Positions 33,453 through 43,633 of a DNA stretch of 64,000 bases are shown here, in pieces (position 1 is the first letter of the stretch; each line of letters starts with the position of its first letter). Position numbers and translations under genes: made by a program. The notes under the pieces are model-generated. The model did no database searches. It saw only the letters and a list, made by a program, of their open reading frames with translations, and was not told the origin of the DNA. This stretch comes from Lentilitoribacter sp. Alg239-R112 (GTDB lineage: Bacteria > Pseudomonadota > Alphaproteobacteria > Rhizobiales > Rhizobiaceae). The stretch spans positions 1 through 64,000 of the forward strand of contig NZ_LS999833.1 of the NCBI RefSeq assembly GCF_900537175.1. Direction: 5' to 3'.

Positions 33453-35090
33453 GTGAGTAACAACCCATTTGATATTAAGAACGCTGTGGGCTTTTCAATT
33501 GACGACATTGGCAAGAGTGCAAAGACGGGCGTGGATGTTTATCGCACCATGTCTAGCTGGAGCTTAAAACGCCGCCTTCAAAAAGAAGGCTATGACCCCA
33601 TCACCATTGATGCAGCCGTTGAGGCCGCCAAAGCAGGCCGAGACCCAACCAGCATTTTAGCGCAAGCACAAGAAGCGTACGCGCTGCGCGACAAGCAAAC
33701 TCATATACGCAACAACCCGCCGCCCATTCATGGCTCTGCGCGATGGAGCCAACGAGCAGATTTAATGCGGCAAAATATACTGGTTCCAAATAACGGTAAA
33801 GGTCTGTCACTGGGGCATTACGGCAATGAAGCACTCACATGGAACGGTGAGAGCCATTTATTGACGATTGCGCCAACCCGCACGGGTAAAAGTACGCTAC
33901 AGATCGTTCCTAATCTGTTGCAATACAAAGGGTCAGCTGTTGTTCTTGATCCCAAAGGTGAACTCTTTGCGCTTACATCAAAATGGCGCGAGGAGAACGT
34001 TGGCCCTGTTTATGTTCTTAATCCTTTTGGCCTTGAACCGCTCAATAGTTTTACTGACAGTTTTAATCCATTAGATAGTGTCAAAGACAGCCTGAGCGCG
34101 ACGAAGCTCGCCGAGGTTATTTACCCTCGTTCCAATAACCCGCAACAGCAATTCTTTGACCACGAGGCCATTGGCTTTTTATCCGCTGTCATCGAATATG
34201 TGGCGTGCTATCGGCCAAAGTCTGATCGTAATCTGTCGTTTATTCGCACCCACCTTTCCTCCTTAAATAAACGCTTCTACGATCTCCTTAAAGAGATGTG
34301 CCAAACCCATTTACCAGCATCCATTCAAAATGCAGCAGGTAACTTTTGGACCAAATCAAATGACACGGGCAAACCGCGCGTTATGGACAGTATCAACCAG
34401 CACATGCGTATTTGGGATAACGAAGGACTACAGAAAGCAACGGCACATTCCTTCTTCAACTTTAAAGACCTCAAAGACAAGCCAGCCACCGTGTATCTCA
34501 TGCTGCCATTTGAGGAGATTGAAGCTTATTCTACGTTTGTGCGCATGGTGTTTGCCACTGCTCTCAACGCCATGCTGGAGAACAAAACGAAACCAGAAAT
34601 TCCCGTATTGTTCGTGCTTGATGAGTTTTTAGCACTGGATAGTGATGATCGCTTTGTGTCCGCCCTGCGCACCCATGCAAGTGCTGGTGTTCGTTTGTGG
34701 TTCTTTCTACAAGATTTACCGACACTTGAGCAAAAATACCCCACCACTTGGAAATCCTTTCTGCAAGTGGAAACCAAAACCTTTTTTGGTACAGATGATC
34801 CCTACACCGCTAAACTTGTTAGCGAATACCTCGGAGATCAAACCGTCGCCTACGAAGTACCGAATATGTCTGCGAGCACAACGAGCGGCACTTCCGCCAG
34901 CACCTCCTACTCCATCAGTGAAAACCTTCACCTGACCAGTCGTAATCTCATGACACCAGATGAAGTTATTCATTTTATGTCCGGCGATGGTTCTGGTCGC
35001 AATGGCATTCATTTTATGCGCAACATAAGGCCAGTACAGGCCCAGTTGACGCCATGGTTTCGTAATCCAGAGTTAAAGGCACGTACATGA
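33453..35090 (+). CDS. traG: VirD4/TraG-type coupling protein
   Basis: 545 residues. Walker A in APTRTGKSTLQIVPNLL, VVLDPKGELFAL and Walker B LFVLDEFLAL are present, with the all-alpha domain between them. The protein lacks a clear N-terminal membrane pair, so it may be a soluble-type coupling ATPase. The C-terminus has a Ser/Thr-rich linker. GTG 33453 is chosen because GGGGAG lies upstream. It links the relaxase-DNA complex to a type IV secretion channel that must come from a helper element. Confidence 0.85.
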   Translation: MSNNPFDIKNAVGFSIDDIGKSAKTGVDVYRTMSSWSLKRRLQKEGYDPITIDAAVEAAKAGRDPTSILAQAQEAYALRDKQTHIRNNPPPIHGSARWSQRADLMRQNILVPNNGKGLSLGHYGNEALTWNGESHLLTIAPTRTGKSTLQIVPNLLQYKGSAVVLDPKGELFALTSKWREENVGPVYVLNPFGLEPLNSFTDSFNPLDSVKDSLSATKLAEVIYPRSNNPQQQFFDHEAIGFLSAVIEYVACYRPKSDRNLSFIRTHLSSLNKRFYDLLKEMCQTHLPASIQNAAGNFWTKSNDTGKPRVMDSINQHMRIWDNEGLQKATAHSFFNFKDLKDKPATVYLMLPFEEIEAYSTFVRMVFATALNAMLENKTKPEIPVLFVLDEFLALDSDDRFVSALRTHASAGVRLWFFLQDLPTLEQKYPTTWKSFLQVETKTFFGTDDPYTAKLVSEYLGDQTVAYEVPNMSASTTSGTSASTSYSISENLHLTSRNLMTPDEVIHFMSGDGSGRNGIHFMRNIRPVQAQLTPWFRNPELKART

Positions 35091-35962
35091 AAACGACCAA
35101 TTTTAAATCGAACTCAATGTTTGAAACATTGTTCATCATGGCTTTCAGCGCGATAGTTGGTGGCGTCATTGCTGTCATTGTAGCCCTCCCTGCGGCTATC
35201 GCCGCTGTTGCCTTTATGGGGCCTGTTGTTTGGTTTACAGTAGGCCCCATACTCCTTGCTGCGGCCTCTGCCTCCATTATGTGGGCAATCATCGGCGTAC
35301 CTATCTGGGCAATTATAGGCGGCTTTTTATTCGCAAACATGTTGTCCGGAAATGGCCGAGCTTCAAGACAAAATAATGTTACGTTCTTCTCGTCTACACA
35401 CCCAATTGCCAAACGAACAAACGAATTAGCAGAAAAACTCGCCCTACCCAATATCCCTTACATTGGCTGGTACGAAGAGAAGAACATCAATGCTTTTGCC
35501 ATGGGAACAAGGTTGGATAATACGCTCATCGCTTTCAGCAAAGGCGCGATTGAAAAACTTTCAACAGAAGAACTTGATGCTGTGATTGGCCATGAACTAG
35601 CCCACGTCGCCAATCAAGATATGTATCGCATGACCTTCTTGCGAGGTGCTCAAGAAGCCCTCACCTTTTTTCTTATCTTCCGTTCAGCCAAGAAAATAGC
35701 CCGTTGGGTTTTTACGCCACTGTCCGAATTATACATCTTGAAATTTTCAAGAGAACGAGAATTTGAAGCGGATAATATCGCTGCACAACTCACATCACCA
35801 AACGACATGACCGCTGCATTAATCGCCATTCAAAACCAAAAGCACCTCAACAATCAACCAGACCCCTACGCAAATACCCGCATATCTGGCTGGAATACTG
35901 AGGGGCTGTTTAGCACCCATCCGCCGCTAACAAAGAGAATTGAGACGCTAAGTTACTTTTAG
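35087..35962 (+). CDS. M48-family membrane metallopeptidase (HtpX-like)
   Basis: 291 residues. Two long N-terminal hydrophobic segments are followed by the zinc site HELAH in VIGHELAHVANQD (about residue 168) and the third ligand Glu in REREFEADNIAAQL. These enzymes cut membrane or misfolded proteins. It overlaps traG by four bases (ATGA), so it is made with the coupling protein, which is unusual and suggests a role in preparing the envelope for transfer. Confidence 0.82.
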   Translation: MKTTNFKSNSMFETLFIMAFSAIVGGVIAVIVALPAAIAAVAFMGPVVWFTVGPILLAAASASIMWAIIGVPIWAIIGGFLFANMLSGNGRASRQNNVTFFSSTHPIAKRTNELAEKLALPNIPYIGWYEEKNINAFAMGTRLDNTLIAFSKGAIEKLSTEELDAVIGHELAHVANQDMYRMTFLRGAQEALTFFLIFRSAKKIARWVFTPLSELYILKFSREREFEADNIAAQLTSPNDMTAALIAIQNQKHLNNQPDPYANTRISGWNTEGLFSTHPPLTKRIETLSYF

Positions 35963-36005
35963 TCGCGGCGCTGTTTGATGGTTTTGGTTGCCTCTTTTAA
36001 GAGAA

Positions 36006-37163
36006 CTACCGACCTCGCCGTACATTAATCGCCCGTGCATCAAGACTATTCTTTAAATGCACAGCATAGTGCTTTTCAATCATCTCAACGCTCGTGCGGC
36101 AGTTTTTTGCAATTTGATAGATATCTGCACCTTCAAGCAATCTGAATGAGATATAACTGTGCCGCAACGAATAAAGTGTCCGGCTATTACCGTTACGATC
36201 AACCTTTAGGTTTAACTCTTCCAGTATTCGATTAAATTGCTTCTTGTGGTCAACACTAAACAATCTGTCTGTTGGGTTAGGTTTATTACGTTTCACCATT
36301 CGTTTAAAAGGCCACACAGCGCCTTTGGTGCTTTTGCAGAACCCAACACCCCTTTTGCCCCGCACTTCAATTTCTAGGATCGTTTCATCGGTATCTTTGT
36401 CATCGACGATGTCAATGTCTCTATACTCCAGCCAATTGGCTTCATCAGGACGAATTCCCGTATTAGCCATGAATAAAATCTTATCATGTAATTGCTCTGC
36501 TAAGTACGTCTGCCGCGTACCCTTGGCCTGTTTGATATTTTCCCGTGTGGCCTCATAGAGCTGCTTATATTCATCTGGTGAAAACCAAGCGCGGTGCACT
36601 ACTTTGCCAGAAGATTTATATGGCTGCGATAAATCAGGGACATATTGAAGCCAACCAGAACGAACTGCTGTTTTTAGCACCATCCGCAATGTCACCGTCT
36701 CATGATGCAAGGTGCTTCGCGATGGCGGTTTCTTTTCTTTACCTCTTTCATCTGTACCAGGATTATTAGCGCGATGAATGCGGTATTCTTGTAAAGTACC
36801 TGCGTTAATGGTTGAGAGGCCCAATTCACCAAAATACGGAATGAGATGCATTTTAATACGGCGATAATGATCTTTCACCCAACGCTCATTTCTTTCGCCT
36901 TCGGTAAGAACCTCATATTCATTCATAAATTTTTGTGCGGCATCGTCAAAAGTATGTTCACTTAGAATATCCCCGCTGCGTTTCTTATCTAAAAGATCAA
37001 AATACCAATCTTCAGCGATTTCCTTAGCGCGGCTTAGGCTGTCTTCTTTAGTGCTTTTACGGCGATTCTTACCTGCAATATATGCTGCACAGAACCAGTT
37101 ATTCCCTGTTTCACGCCGATATATGCGGACTTTATCACCTAGAATCTTATGTGTTTCGCCCAT
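36006..37163 (-). CDS. Tyrosine integrase of the island
   Basis: About 385 residues. An N-terminal arm-binding region and SAM-like domain (about 70-190) precede the catalytic domain: Arg in MANTGIRPDEANWLEY, LRHSYISFRLL and CRTSVEMIEKHYAVHL with the nucleophilic Tyr. It lies 110 bases from tRNA-Trp and the right repeat, so it is the enzyme expected to have integrated the island. ATG 37163 has AAGG eight bases upstream; GTG 37172 in the same frame is possible. Confidence 0.88.
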   Translation of the reverse strand: MGETHKILGDKVRIYRRETGNNWFCAAYIAGKNRRKSTKEDSLSRAKEIAEDWYFDLLDKKRSGDILSEHTFDDAAQKFMNEYEVLTEGERNERWVKDHYRRIKMHLIPYFGELGLSTINAGTLQEYRIHRANNPGTDERGKEKKPPSRSTLHHETVTLRMVLKTAVRSGWLQYVPDLSQPYKSSGKVVHRAWFSPDEYKQLYEATRENIKQAKGTRQTYLAEQLHDKILFMANTGIRPDEANWLEYRDIDIVDDKDTDETILEIEVRGKRGVGFCKSTKGAVWPFKRMVKRNKPNPTDRLFSVDHKKQFNRILEELNLKVDRNGNSRTLYSLRHSYISFRLLEGADIYQIAKNCRTSVEMIEKHYAVHLKNSLDARAINVRRGR

Positions 37164-37272
37164 TTCCAACACCTTTTCATCACATGGGTAATTTTGGGTA
37201 AGTCTTGGGAAACACTAATTTGCAGTAGAATCACTGTCAAATCTGAAAGCTATATCATTGATTTTATTGATA

Positions 37273-37325
37273 AAAATGGCAGGGGCAGAAGGGTTCGAAC
37301 CCTCGACCTACGGTTTTGGAGACCG
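37273..37325 (-). repeat. Proximal attachment site in tRNA-Trp
   Basis: 53 bases identical to 622-674, reaching from just outside the CCA end to the anticodon stem. Confidence 0.85.
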
Positions 37326-37352
37326 TCGCTCTACCAACTGAGCTATACCCCT
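37277..37352 (-). tRNA. tRNA-Trp(CCA)
   Basis: 76 bases with encoded CCA. Acceptor AGGGGTA/TGCCCCT, D arm GCTC...GAGC, anticodon stem-loop ACGGT-CTCCAAA-ACCGT with anticodon CCA, and T arm GAGGG-TTCGAAC-CCTTC all pair. It stays intact because the island carries the replaced 3' part. Confidence 0.95.
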
Positions 37353-37790
37353 ATTAAATGTCGTCCGGTTCGCGTTTAAGCGAGCTGGGAAAAAAATGCA
37401 AGGGGAATATGAGAACAATTCGCGACATACTTAACAATGCTACGGTGTTTTTTATTGTAAGCTCACTAATATGCCCGCCTGCACAGGCTGTTTCATTAAC
37501 GTCAGTGTTCAACAGACGTCTCTGCACATGAATAACGTTGCCTCAATCCTTAACAGACAATTATAAATTCTAATAACGAGAAAACATACATCAATCACAA
37601 TCCCGCTAAATGACTCATATCCCTATAATTCAAAGGCTTATGCCAAAAAGTAGATAATTCTCGGGCATTTTCAATAAGCTTATAACGAGTGATCAATACT
37701 TTGTTTACCATCCAACATTAATACTCTTTCACGTTCATGAAGAGCGCTAAATTGACACTATGACTGTGTGAAATGACAATGGGGTTCTTC
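37353..37790. other. Intergenic region, chromosome side of the island
   Basis: Upstream region of tRNA-Trp on one strand and of the first chemoreceptor on the other. No further gene or clear repeat is seen. Confidence 0.5.
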
Positions 37791-40130
37791 ATGTTCAAAA
37801 ATCTAGCTATATCTAAGCGTGTCGCGCTTGGTATTTCCATTCCACTCATCGGACTTACGATTCTCGCGGGCATTGCGATCTGGGAAGCCTATCGAAATTA
37901 CCAATCGATGGTTTTTCTCAGCTATGTTTCAGAAACTATAGATGAGCTAGCTACATTAACAAACAAGCTGCAGGTAGAACGCGGACAAACCGCAATTTTT
38001 ATTGGTTCTGGTGCCAAAGCACCTCAGCCTGAGTTGATCAAAGCGCGAACAGAAACAAATGGTGAAGTAGATCGCCTTCATGTTGTTGTTGAGCATATTA
38101 AAGAAACAAATGACATGCGACTGGCTAAAGAGCTTGCTGAACTTGAAGATGAAGTTCGATCATTGGAAGCTGTGCGTTTGCAAATTAACAATGGTGAGAT
38201 CGAACTGAAAAAAGCGATGAGCTTTTATACAAAGAAAATCGGTCATATTATTGAAATCGGTTTTCATGCTTCTAAAAGAGCAAATAACGCCGAATTGGCT
38301 TTAGAAACCGTCGGTATGATGGAACTTGCTGAAGCGAAAGAATATGCGGGTCAAGAGCGTGGCCTGGTTGCCGGTCTTATTTCTAGCGGTACGGTTGACA
38401 AAGAGCGGCTTGTTAAACTTGAGAAGAATATTGGTAAGCAAGAAACATTATTATTTAATTTCATCAATAACCAGCCCATACGAAACCAAGACCATTTCAC
38501 AAAGCTTATTAAATCTGTCGATCTTGCACCTGTTACGGCGATGCGGAAAAAAATTGCTGACTATGCGCTAGATGGCACTCCATTGGATTTCACAGCAACA
38601 GATTGGTTTACTACTTCTACAAAACGGATCAACCAGTTCCGTGATATCGAAATTGCTGCAGCTGAAGAAATAGCTCATGGTGCTACAAAAGTTACGAGTT
38701 CTACATTTAACCATTTGCTCATTGTCATTCTAATTTCGACAATAACTTTAGTTACAGCAGTCATCATCGGCTTCTTCATCGCTCGTTCAATTTCCAAGGC
38801 TATCAACAATACTACAGACGAGATGAAAGCGCTTGCACAAGGTGATACAAGTTTCGAAATATCCGGCCTTGGCTCCAATACAGAACTCGGTGAAATGGCA
38901 CAGGCGATTGCGGTATTTAAAGACAATGCAATTGCTCGTATTGAAATGGAAGCTCAAGCCGAAGAGGAGGAGCTGCGTACGAAAGAAGCACAAGAAAAAG
39001 ACGAGAAAATTAAAGCACAGCAAAAACATGAAGTTGAAACAGTTGTAAACTCTCTCGGAAATGCGCTTCAACGCCTTGCGAGCGGCGATCTCTCCAAAGG
39101 GATCTCTACAGAATATGCAAGTGAATTTGCGAAATTAAAGAGCGACTTCGGTGACTCTATCGCCCGCCTTTCTACTGCAATGAATGAAATCAATCAAACG
39201 ACCGTTGAGATCGGAGATAATTCTAACGAGTTACGTATTGCAGCCGATGATCTGGCACAACGCACAGAACAGCAAGCAGCGTCACTTGAGGAAACATCCG
39301 CCGCTCTGGAAGAAATTACAGGCACGGTTAAAGAATCCGCCGAACGCGCACAAGAAGCCCGTGAAAAGGCTGGTGTTGCGAAAGAAAGCACAGCAAAATC
39401 TAGCCAGGTTGTGCAAGACGCCGTAAATGCCATGGAACGGATTGAAAGCGCATCTGGTGAAATCGAAAACATTATTAGCGTTATCGATGAAATAGCATTC
39501 CAAACAAACCTACTGGCATTGAATGCGGGTGTTGAAGCTGCGCGCGCAGGGGAAGCAGGCAAAGGCTTTGCCGTTGTCGCCCAGGAGGTGCGTGAACTAG
39601 CTCAGCGTTCCGCAACTGCTGCAAAGCAAATCAAAGAACTAATCACCAACTCTGGCGAAGAAGTATCAACTGGTGTGTCGCTTGTGAAAGCAACCGGCGA
39701 TGCGCTTACCACAATATCTGAGCAGGTCATCGAGATTGATACGCATATTCAGTCAATTGCCAGAGCATCATCAGAACAGTCAGAAGGCCTTAATGAAGTC
39801 AATAAAGCTGTAAATGCAATGGATCAGGTCACACAGCAAAATGCGGCGATGGTTGAAGAGACTAATGCAGTTACCCACCGTCTTTCTGAGGAAGCAGAAA
39901 AGCTGACTGGTCTTGTTGGTCAATTCCAAACAAAACAAACAGCAAAACAGCAAAGCAATGCGCCTACCCCACCACAAACTGTTCAGGCCGCAAAACAACC
40001 AACTCAGGTTGCCGTGGCTTCCGCAAAGCAACATGACACTGTTAAATCTCCAGCACGTGCCATGGTCCAGAAGGTTGCTGCCGGCATGGGAAGCGCTGCC
40101 ACTGCCGAGGACAGTTGGGATGAATTCTAA
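37791..40130 (+). CDS. Methyl-accepting chemotaxis protein with NIT sensor domain
   Basis: About 779 residues: membrane span near residues 10-30, a periplasmic NIT-type helical domain ([16 protein letters not shown]), a second span (about 310-330), HAMP, a second HAMP-like stretch, and a signalling domain with the hairpin tip [20 protein letters not shown]. The last residues SWDEF fit the xWxxF pentapeptide that binds CheR. NIT domains are proposed to sense nitrate or nitrite. I start at ATG 37791 by alignment with the next receptor; ATG 37773 in frame is possible. Confidence 0.88.
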   Translation: MFKNLAISKRVALGISIPLIGLTILAGIAIWEAYRNYQSMVFLSYVSETIDELATLTNKLQVERGQTAIFIGSGAKAPQPELIKARTETNGEVDRLHVVVEHIKETNDMRLAKELAELEDEVRSLEAVRLQINNGEIELKKAMSFYTKKIGHIIEIGFHASKRANNAELALETVGMMELAEAKEYAGQERGLVAGLISSGTVDKERLVKLEKNIGKQETLLFNFINNQPIRNQDHFTKLIKSVDLAPVTAMRKKIADYALDGTPLDFTATDWFTTSTKRINQFRDIEIAAAEEIAHGATKVTSSTFNHLLIVILISTITLVTAVIIGFFIARSISKAINNTTDEMKALAQGDTSFEISGLGSNTELGEMAQAIAVFKDNAIARIEMEAQAEEEELRTKEAQEKDEKIKAQQKHEVETVVNSLGNALQRLASGDLSKGISTEYASEFAKLKSDFGDSIARLSTAMNEINQTTVEIGDNSNELRIAADDLAQRTEQQAASLEETSAALEEITGTVKESAERAQEAREKAGVAKESTAKSSQVVQDAVNAMERIESASGEIENIISVIDEIAFQTNLLALNAGVEAARAGEAGKGFAVVAQEVRELAQRSATAAKQIKELITNSGEEVSTGVSLVKATGDALTTISEQVIEIDTHIQSIARASSEQSEGLNEVNKAVNAMDQVTQQNAAMVEETNAVTHRLSEEAEKLTGLVGQFQTKQTAKQQSNAPTPPQTVQAAKQPTQVAVASAKQHDTVKSPARAMVQKVAAGMGSAATAEDSWDEF

Positions 40131-40162
40131 ACACCTCTAAACTTGAGTTAGCTATAAAGCAG

Positions 40163-40195
40163 ACCCCCAAGGTAATCCTTTGGGGGTTTTGTTTT
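40163..40195 (+). terminator. Terminator after the first chemoreceptor
   Basis: CCCCCAAGG-TAAT-CCTTTGGGGG followed by TTTTGTTTTG. Confidence 0.85.
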
Positions 40196-40452
40196 GCAAT
40201 ATGAGTTTCATGTTTTTGTCATCTAAACATTCATCTATCTCAACGAACGCAAATTCTGGCGTTGCAAACAAAGGGAAAGATCTATCCAGTAGAAAATCGC
40301 ACCATTCGATAGGACTCTGTTTACCATATATCGATACACTTATAAAGTATCGTTAATGAATGATGATGCTTTAGGTTGTATTTTCTGTAGAATGCCCTAC
40401 CGATACCCCTTCCCCCACTATTTCTTCTATGATTTATAAGGTGCGTAGAACA

Positions 40453-42699
40453 ATGAAAAACATCTCAATATCAAAACGAATTGCTTTAGGTGTTCTTATC
40501 CCCATCACTGGATTGCTAATTGTAACAGGGCAACAGGCGTATAGTGGGTATCATGAGTATAAAGAAAGTAGATTTCTCTATCAAATTTCAGGTGTGGTGA
40601 AGGGACTGCTTAACATTACTCACAATGCGCAGATAGAGCGAGGAACTTCGGCGGGTTTTGCTAGCTCAGTGCAAACACAACCTACAGAAGCCATTATAAT
40701 GGCCCGTATCGCTACTGACAAAGAAGTTGCAATACTTAAAGAACAGGTTGACCACCTAAATTCGGAAGGTCACGACGAGATCGTTAGCCATTTAAACAGC
40801 GTCATGGATGAACTTGAAAACATCTCCGAATTTCGTTCTAAAATTGATACAAAATCGGTGCAAGTGGGTGATATTGTGAATTATTACGCAGTGCTTGTTG
40901 ATCACATGCTTTCAATTGGTGTCGAGAGTGCGGGACTTTCTGTTGATCCAACGGTTGCACTTGAGATCACTGCTATGCTTGATCTTTCTTCTGCAAAAGA
41001 GCTTGCAGGTCAAGAACGCGCCCTCGTCAACGGCCTTTTAGGCACTGGTTCCATTAATGAAACACAAATACAAAAAATTCAGACATTCATTGCACCTCAA
41101 AATGTTATGATCGAAAATTTTATTCGGCACATTCCAGAAGCACACAAAGAAGAATATGCAAGGTTGATAGCTGATATGGACTTAGGGACTGTCCAATCTT
41201 TACGTGATAAAATTATTAAAAATGCCGATGATTTATCAGCTAGCGGCGTTAATCAGGATGAATGGTTTGATACAACGACCAGTCGGATCACTAAACTTCG
41301 TAACTTGGAGAAGCTGGTTGATGATAACATTCATTTATTTATAAAAACGACACTTGATAGCCAGTTCATATCGTTGGTAATCTCGTTGGGGTTTGCGACC
41401 ATGATCCTGCTGGTTGCAAGCATTGCAGGCTTCCTCATAGCTCGCTCAATTACGCGGCCAATGAAGAATTTACAAGAGAATATGGGTCGATTGTCTGACG
41501 GCGAAGTAGAATTTGATGTTCAAGGCACGGAACAGAAGAATGAACTTGGCCTTATGGCACTTGCGCTAGAAAGCTTCCAGGGAGCAGAAATTCAAAAGCG
41601 CAAACTTGAGGCAGCAGCTCTTGCGGATAGTAAAGCGCGCAATGAAGAAAAAGCACGCCATGAAGCGGAAAAAGCCAAGCAAGACGAAGCTTATCGCGAA
41701 GCAGTTGATATTTTAGGTGCTGGTCTCGAACGTTTTTCAAAAGGCAACTTCGAGCAACCAATCGACAATGCTTTCCCTGATGTTCTTGTTTCTCTTCGTG
41801 AATATTACAATGATACACGTTTACACCTTGCAGGTACGCTCAGCAAAGTACGCGCCACCGGGAGTTCGCTCCTAGGTGACGCTGACGCGTTGAAAGATGC
41901 ATCTACAGAACTTGCAAAACGCACAGAATCCCAAGCGGCGGCATTGGAAGAAACATCCGCGGCACTTATCGAAATAACTACCAATGTGCGTGAATCGTCT
42001 AAACGCGCTGAGGAGGCAAGCTCAAACATCTCAAGTGCACGCCAGAATTCTGAAAACTCAGATAAAGTCGTATCGAGTACAATTAATGCCATGAAACAAA
42101 TTGAAAAAACATCAGGCGAAATTGCATCGATTATCAGTGTGATAGACGACATTGCCTTCCAAACCAATTTGCTTGCACTAAATGCAGGTGTTGAGGCTGC
42201 TCGTGCGGGTGAAGCAGGCAAAGGCTTCGCAGTTGTTGCACAAGAAGTTCGTGAGCTTGCGCAGCGTTCGGCATCTGCGGCTAAAGAGATTGAGACACTT
42301 ATTAGTAACTCGGGCCGAGAAGTTGAAAACGGAGTAAAGCTCGTCAACGAAACAGGTAATGTTATTGCTGAAATTGTGAAAGATGTTTCCAACATTGATG
42401 GCCACATGCAAAATATCGCGCAAGCCTCAAGCGAGCAGTCTGCTGGCCTTAATCAAATCAGCACAGCAGTTACGGAGATGGATCATGCCACGCAACAAAA
42501 CTCTGAGATGGTTCAGCGAACAAATGACATAACAAAACGTGTTGCTGGAGGAAGCCACCTTCTACACGACCTAATGGCTGATTTTAAAACTCGAGATATC
42601 AATGGGCAACGCCGAGCAAATAATCGTGGATCGCATATTCAACAAGATATTGAGGAACTTGCAGATGCAGAACTACCAGTACAGAAAGTAGCTATTTAG
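40453..42699 (+). CDS. Methyl-accepting chemotaxis protein with NIT sensor domain, second copy
   Basis: About 748 residues with the same layout as its neighbour: first span, NIT-like periplasmic domain ([14 protein letters not shown]), second span (about 305-330), HAMP, a coiled coil with Lys/Glu repeats, and the conserved tip ([20 protein letters not shown]). It lacks the C-terminal pentapeptide and may rely on the other receptor for methylation. A tandem duplication is likely, with strong divergence of the sensor part. ATG 40453 has AAGG upstream. Confidence 0.88.
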   Translation: MKNISISKRIALGVLIPITGLLIVTGQQAYSGYHEYKESRFLYQISGVVKGLLNITHNAQIERGTSAGFASSVQTQPTEAIIMARIATDKEVAILKEQVDHLNSEGHDEIVSHLNSVMDELENISEFRSKIDTKSVQVGDIVNYYAVLVDHMLSIGVESAGLSVDPTVALEITAMLDLSSAKELAGQERALVNGLLGTGSINETQIQKIQTFIAPQNVMIENFIRHIPEAHKEEYARLIADMDLGTVQSLRDKIIKNADDLSASGVNQDEWFDTTTSRITKLRNLEKLVDDNIHLFIKTTLDSQFISLVISLGFATMILLVASIAGFLIARSITRPMKNLQENMGRLSDGEVEFDVQGTEQKNELGLMALALESFQGAEIQKRKLEAAALADSKARNEEKARHEAEKAKQDEAYREAVDILGAGLERFSKGNFEQPIDNAFPDVLVSLREYYNDTRLHLAGTLSKVRATGSSLLGDADALKDASTELAKRTESQAAALEETSAALIEITTNVRESSKRAEEASSNISSARQNSENSDKVVSSTINAMKQIEKTSGEIASIISVIDDIAFQTNLLALNAGVEAARAGEAGKGFAVVAQEVRELAQRSASAAKEIETLISNSGREVENGVKLVNETGNVIAEIVKDVSNIDGHMQNIAQASSEQSAGLNQISTAVTEMDHATQQNSEMVQRTNDITKRVAGGSHLLHDLMADFKTRDINGQRRANNRGSHIQQDIEELADAELPVQKVAI

Positions 42700-42765
42700 G
42701 CACCTCTGTTGTGCTGTTTAACGATAATCCACTTTTATAGAAAATCATAATTTGCACATAATTAA

Positions 42766-42799
42766 GCCCGACAAGAGAATAGTCTCATGTCGGGTTTTC
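42766..42799 (+). terminator. Terminator after the second chemoreceptor
   Basis: CCCGACAAGAGA and TCTCATGTCGGG pair around ATAG, followed by TTTTC. Confidence 0.85.
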
Positions 42800-42957
42800 A
42801 TTTGATTGCGTCATATATTGCAACAATAAATCACATATTTGCTGACTACCAAAAGTAAATATTTCAATTTAGATTGAATAAATGTGCTCTCCGGCACGTA
42901 GATAAGATTAAATAATTCAAAACTATCTATTTACGACATTCAAAGGAAACTTTCAAA

Positions 42958-43551
42958 ATGAAAACTCTCTCCAAAACACTTGCCGCATCTGCAATCTTGC
43001 TATCGTCAGCTTTTGCCTCAACATCGAGCTTTGCCGCTGACAAATATGAATTTGATGCCAGTCATTCACAAATCGTATTTTCATACAACCACTTGGGGTT
43101 TTCAACAACATACGGCATGTTTTCCGGCTTTGAAGGCTCCGCGATGCTAGATATGGATGATGTCTCAAAGTCATCAGTGCAACTTGAAATTAAAACTGCT
43201 GACATGATTACAGGTTGGGATGCACGTACTGGTCATTTTTCTTCACCAGATTTTTTCAACGTTGCAGAATTTCCTGTCGCAACATTTGTTTCCACATCAG
43301 TTGAATCAACTGGTGAAAAAACAGCAAAAATCACTGGTGATCTAACAATCCTTGATCAAACAAAATCAGTTGTACTTGATGCTACGCTGAACCAAATTGG
43401 TAAGCATCCACAATCACAAAAAGACTGGGCTGGTTTTGACGCCACAACAACATTAATCCGTAGCGATTTTAATCTTGGCAAATTCGCACCATATGTCAGC
43501 GATGAAGTTAAGCTCGTCATTTCAGTAGAAATGGGTAAAGTTGACGGCTAA
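42958..43551 (+). CDS. YceI-family periplasmic protein
   Basis: 197 residues with a signal peptide ending at SSFAA. The mature part is a lipocalin-like YceI barrel: YEFDASHSQIVFSYNHLGFS, then FEGSAMLD, DFFNVAEFPVATFVS and TGDLTILDQTKSVVL. YceI proteins bind isoprenoids such as ubiquinone precursors. AAAGGAAA precedes the start. The next gene encodes a cytochrome b561 fused to another YceI domain, so the two probably work with quinones together. Confidence 0.88.
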   Translation: MKTLSKTLAASAILLSSAFASTSSFAADKYEFDASHSQIVFSYNHLGFSTTYGMFSGFEGSAMLDMDDVSKSSVQLEIKTADMITGWDARTGHFSSPDFFNVAEFPVATFVSTSVESTGEKTAKITGDLTILDQTKSVVLDATLNQIGKHPQSQKDWAGFDATTTLIRSDFNLGKFAPYVSDEVKLVISVEMGKVDG

Positions 43552-43584
43552 TCCGCGCTTAACCTAGACTACCAGCAAAAGAAT

Positions 43585-43617
43585 ACGCGAGAGGAGATTT
43601 TTTCTCTCGCGTTTTTT
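43585..43617 (+). terminator. Terminator between yceI and the cytochrome b561 gene
   Basis: ACGCGAGAG and CTCTCGCGT form the stem, followed by TTTTT. Confidence 0.8.
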
Positions 43618-43633
43618 AAAAATTGGGGATCAC

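Larger units (their letters stand above)
622..37325. mobile_element. Composite integrative and mobilizable island in tRNA-Trp
   Basis: A perfect 53-bp direct repeat (622-674 and 37273-37325) contains the 3' portion of tRNA-Trp. The intact tRNA is at the right end and the integrase at 36006 lies next to it, which is the classic layout of a tRNA-targeted integrative element. Inside are a MOBQ-type relaxase, a coupling protein and an oriT-like region but no type IV secretion genes, so transfer would need a helper. Cargo includes sugar catabolism, mercury and copper genes, ArdA, quorum sensing, and a putative inversion switch. Three more tyrosine recombinases and an orphan tRNA-Arg fragment suggest assembly from several elements. 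Confidence 0.8.
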
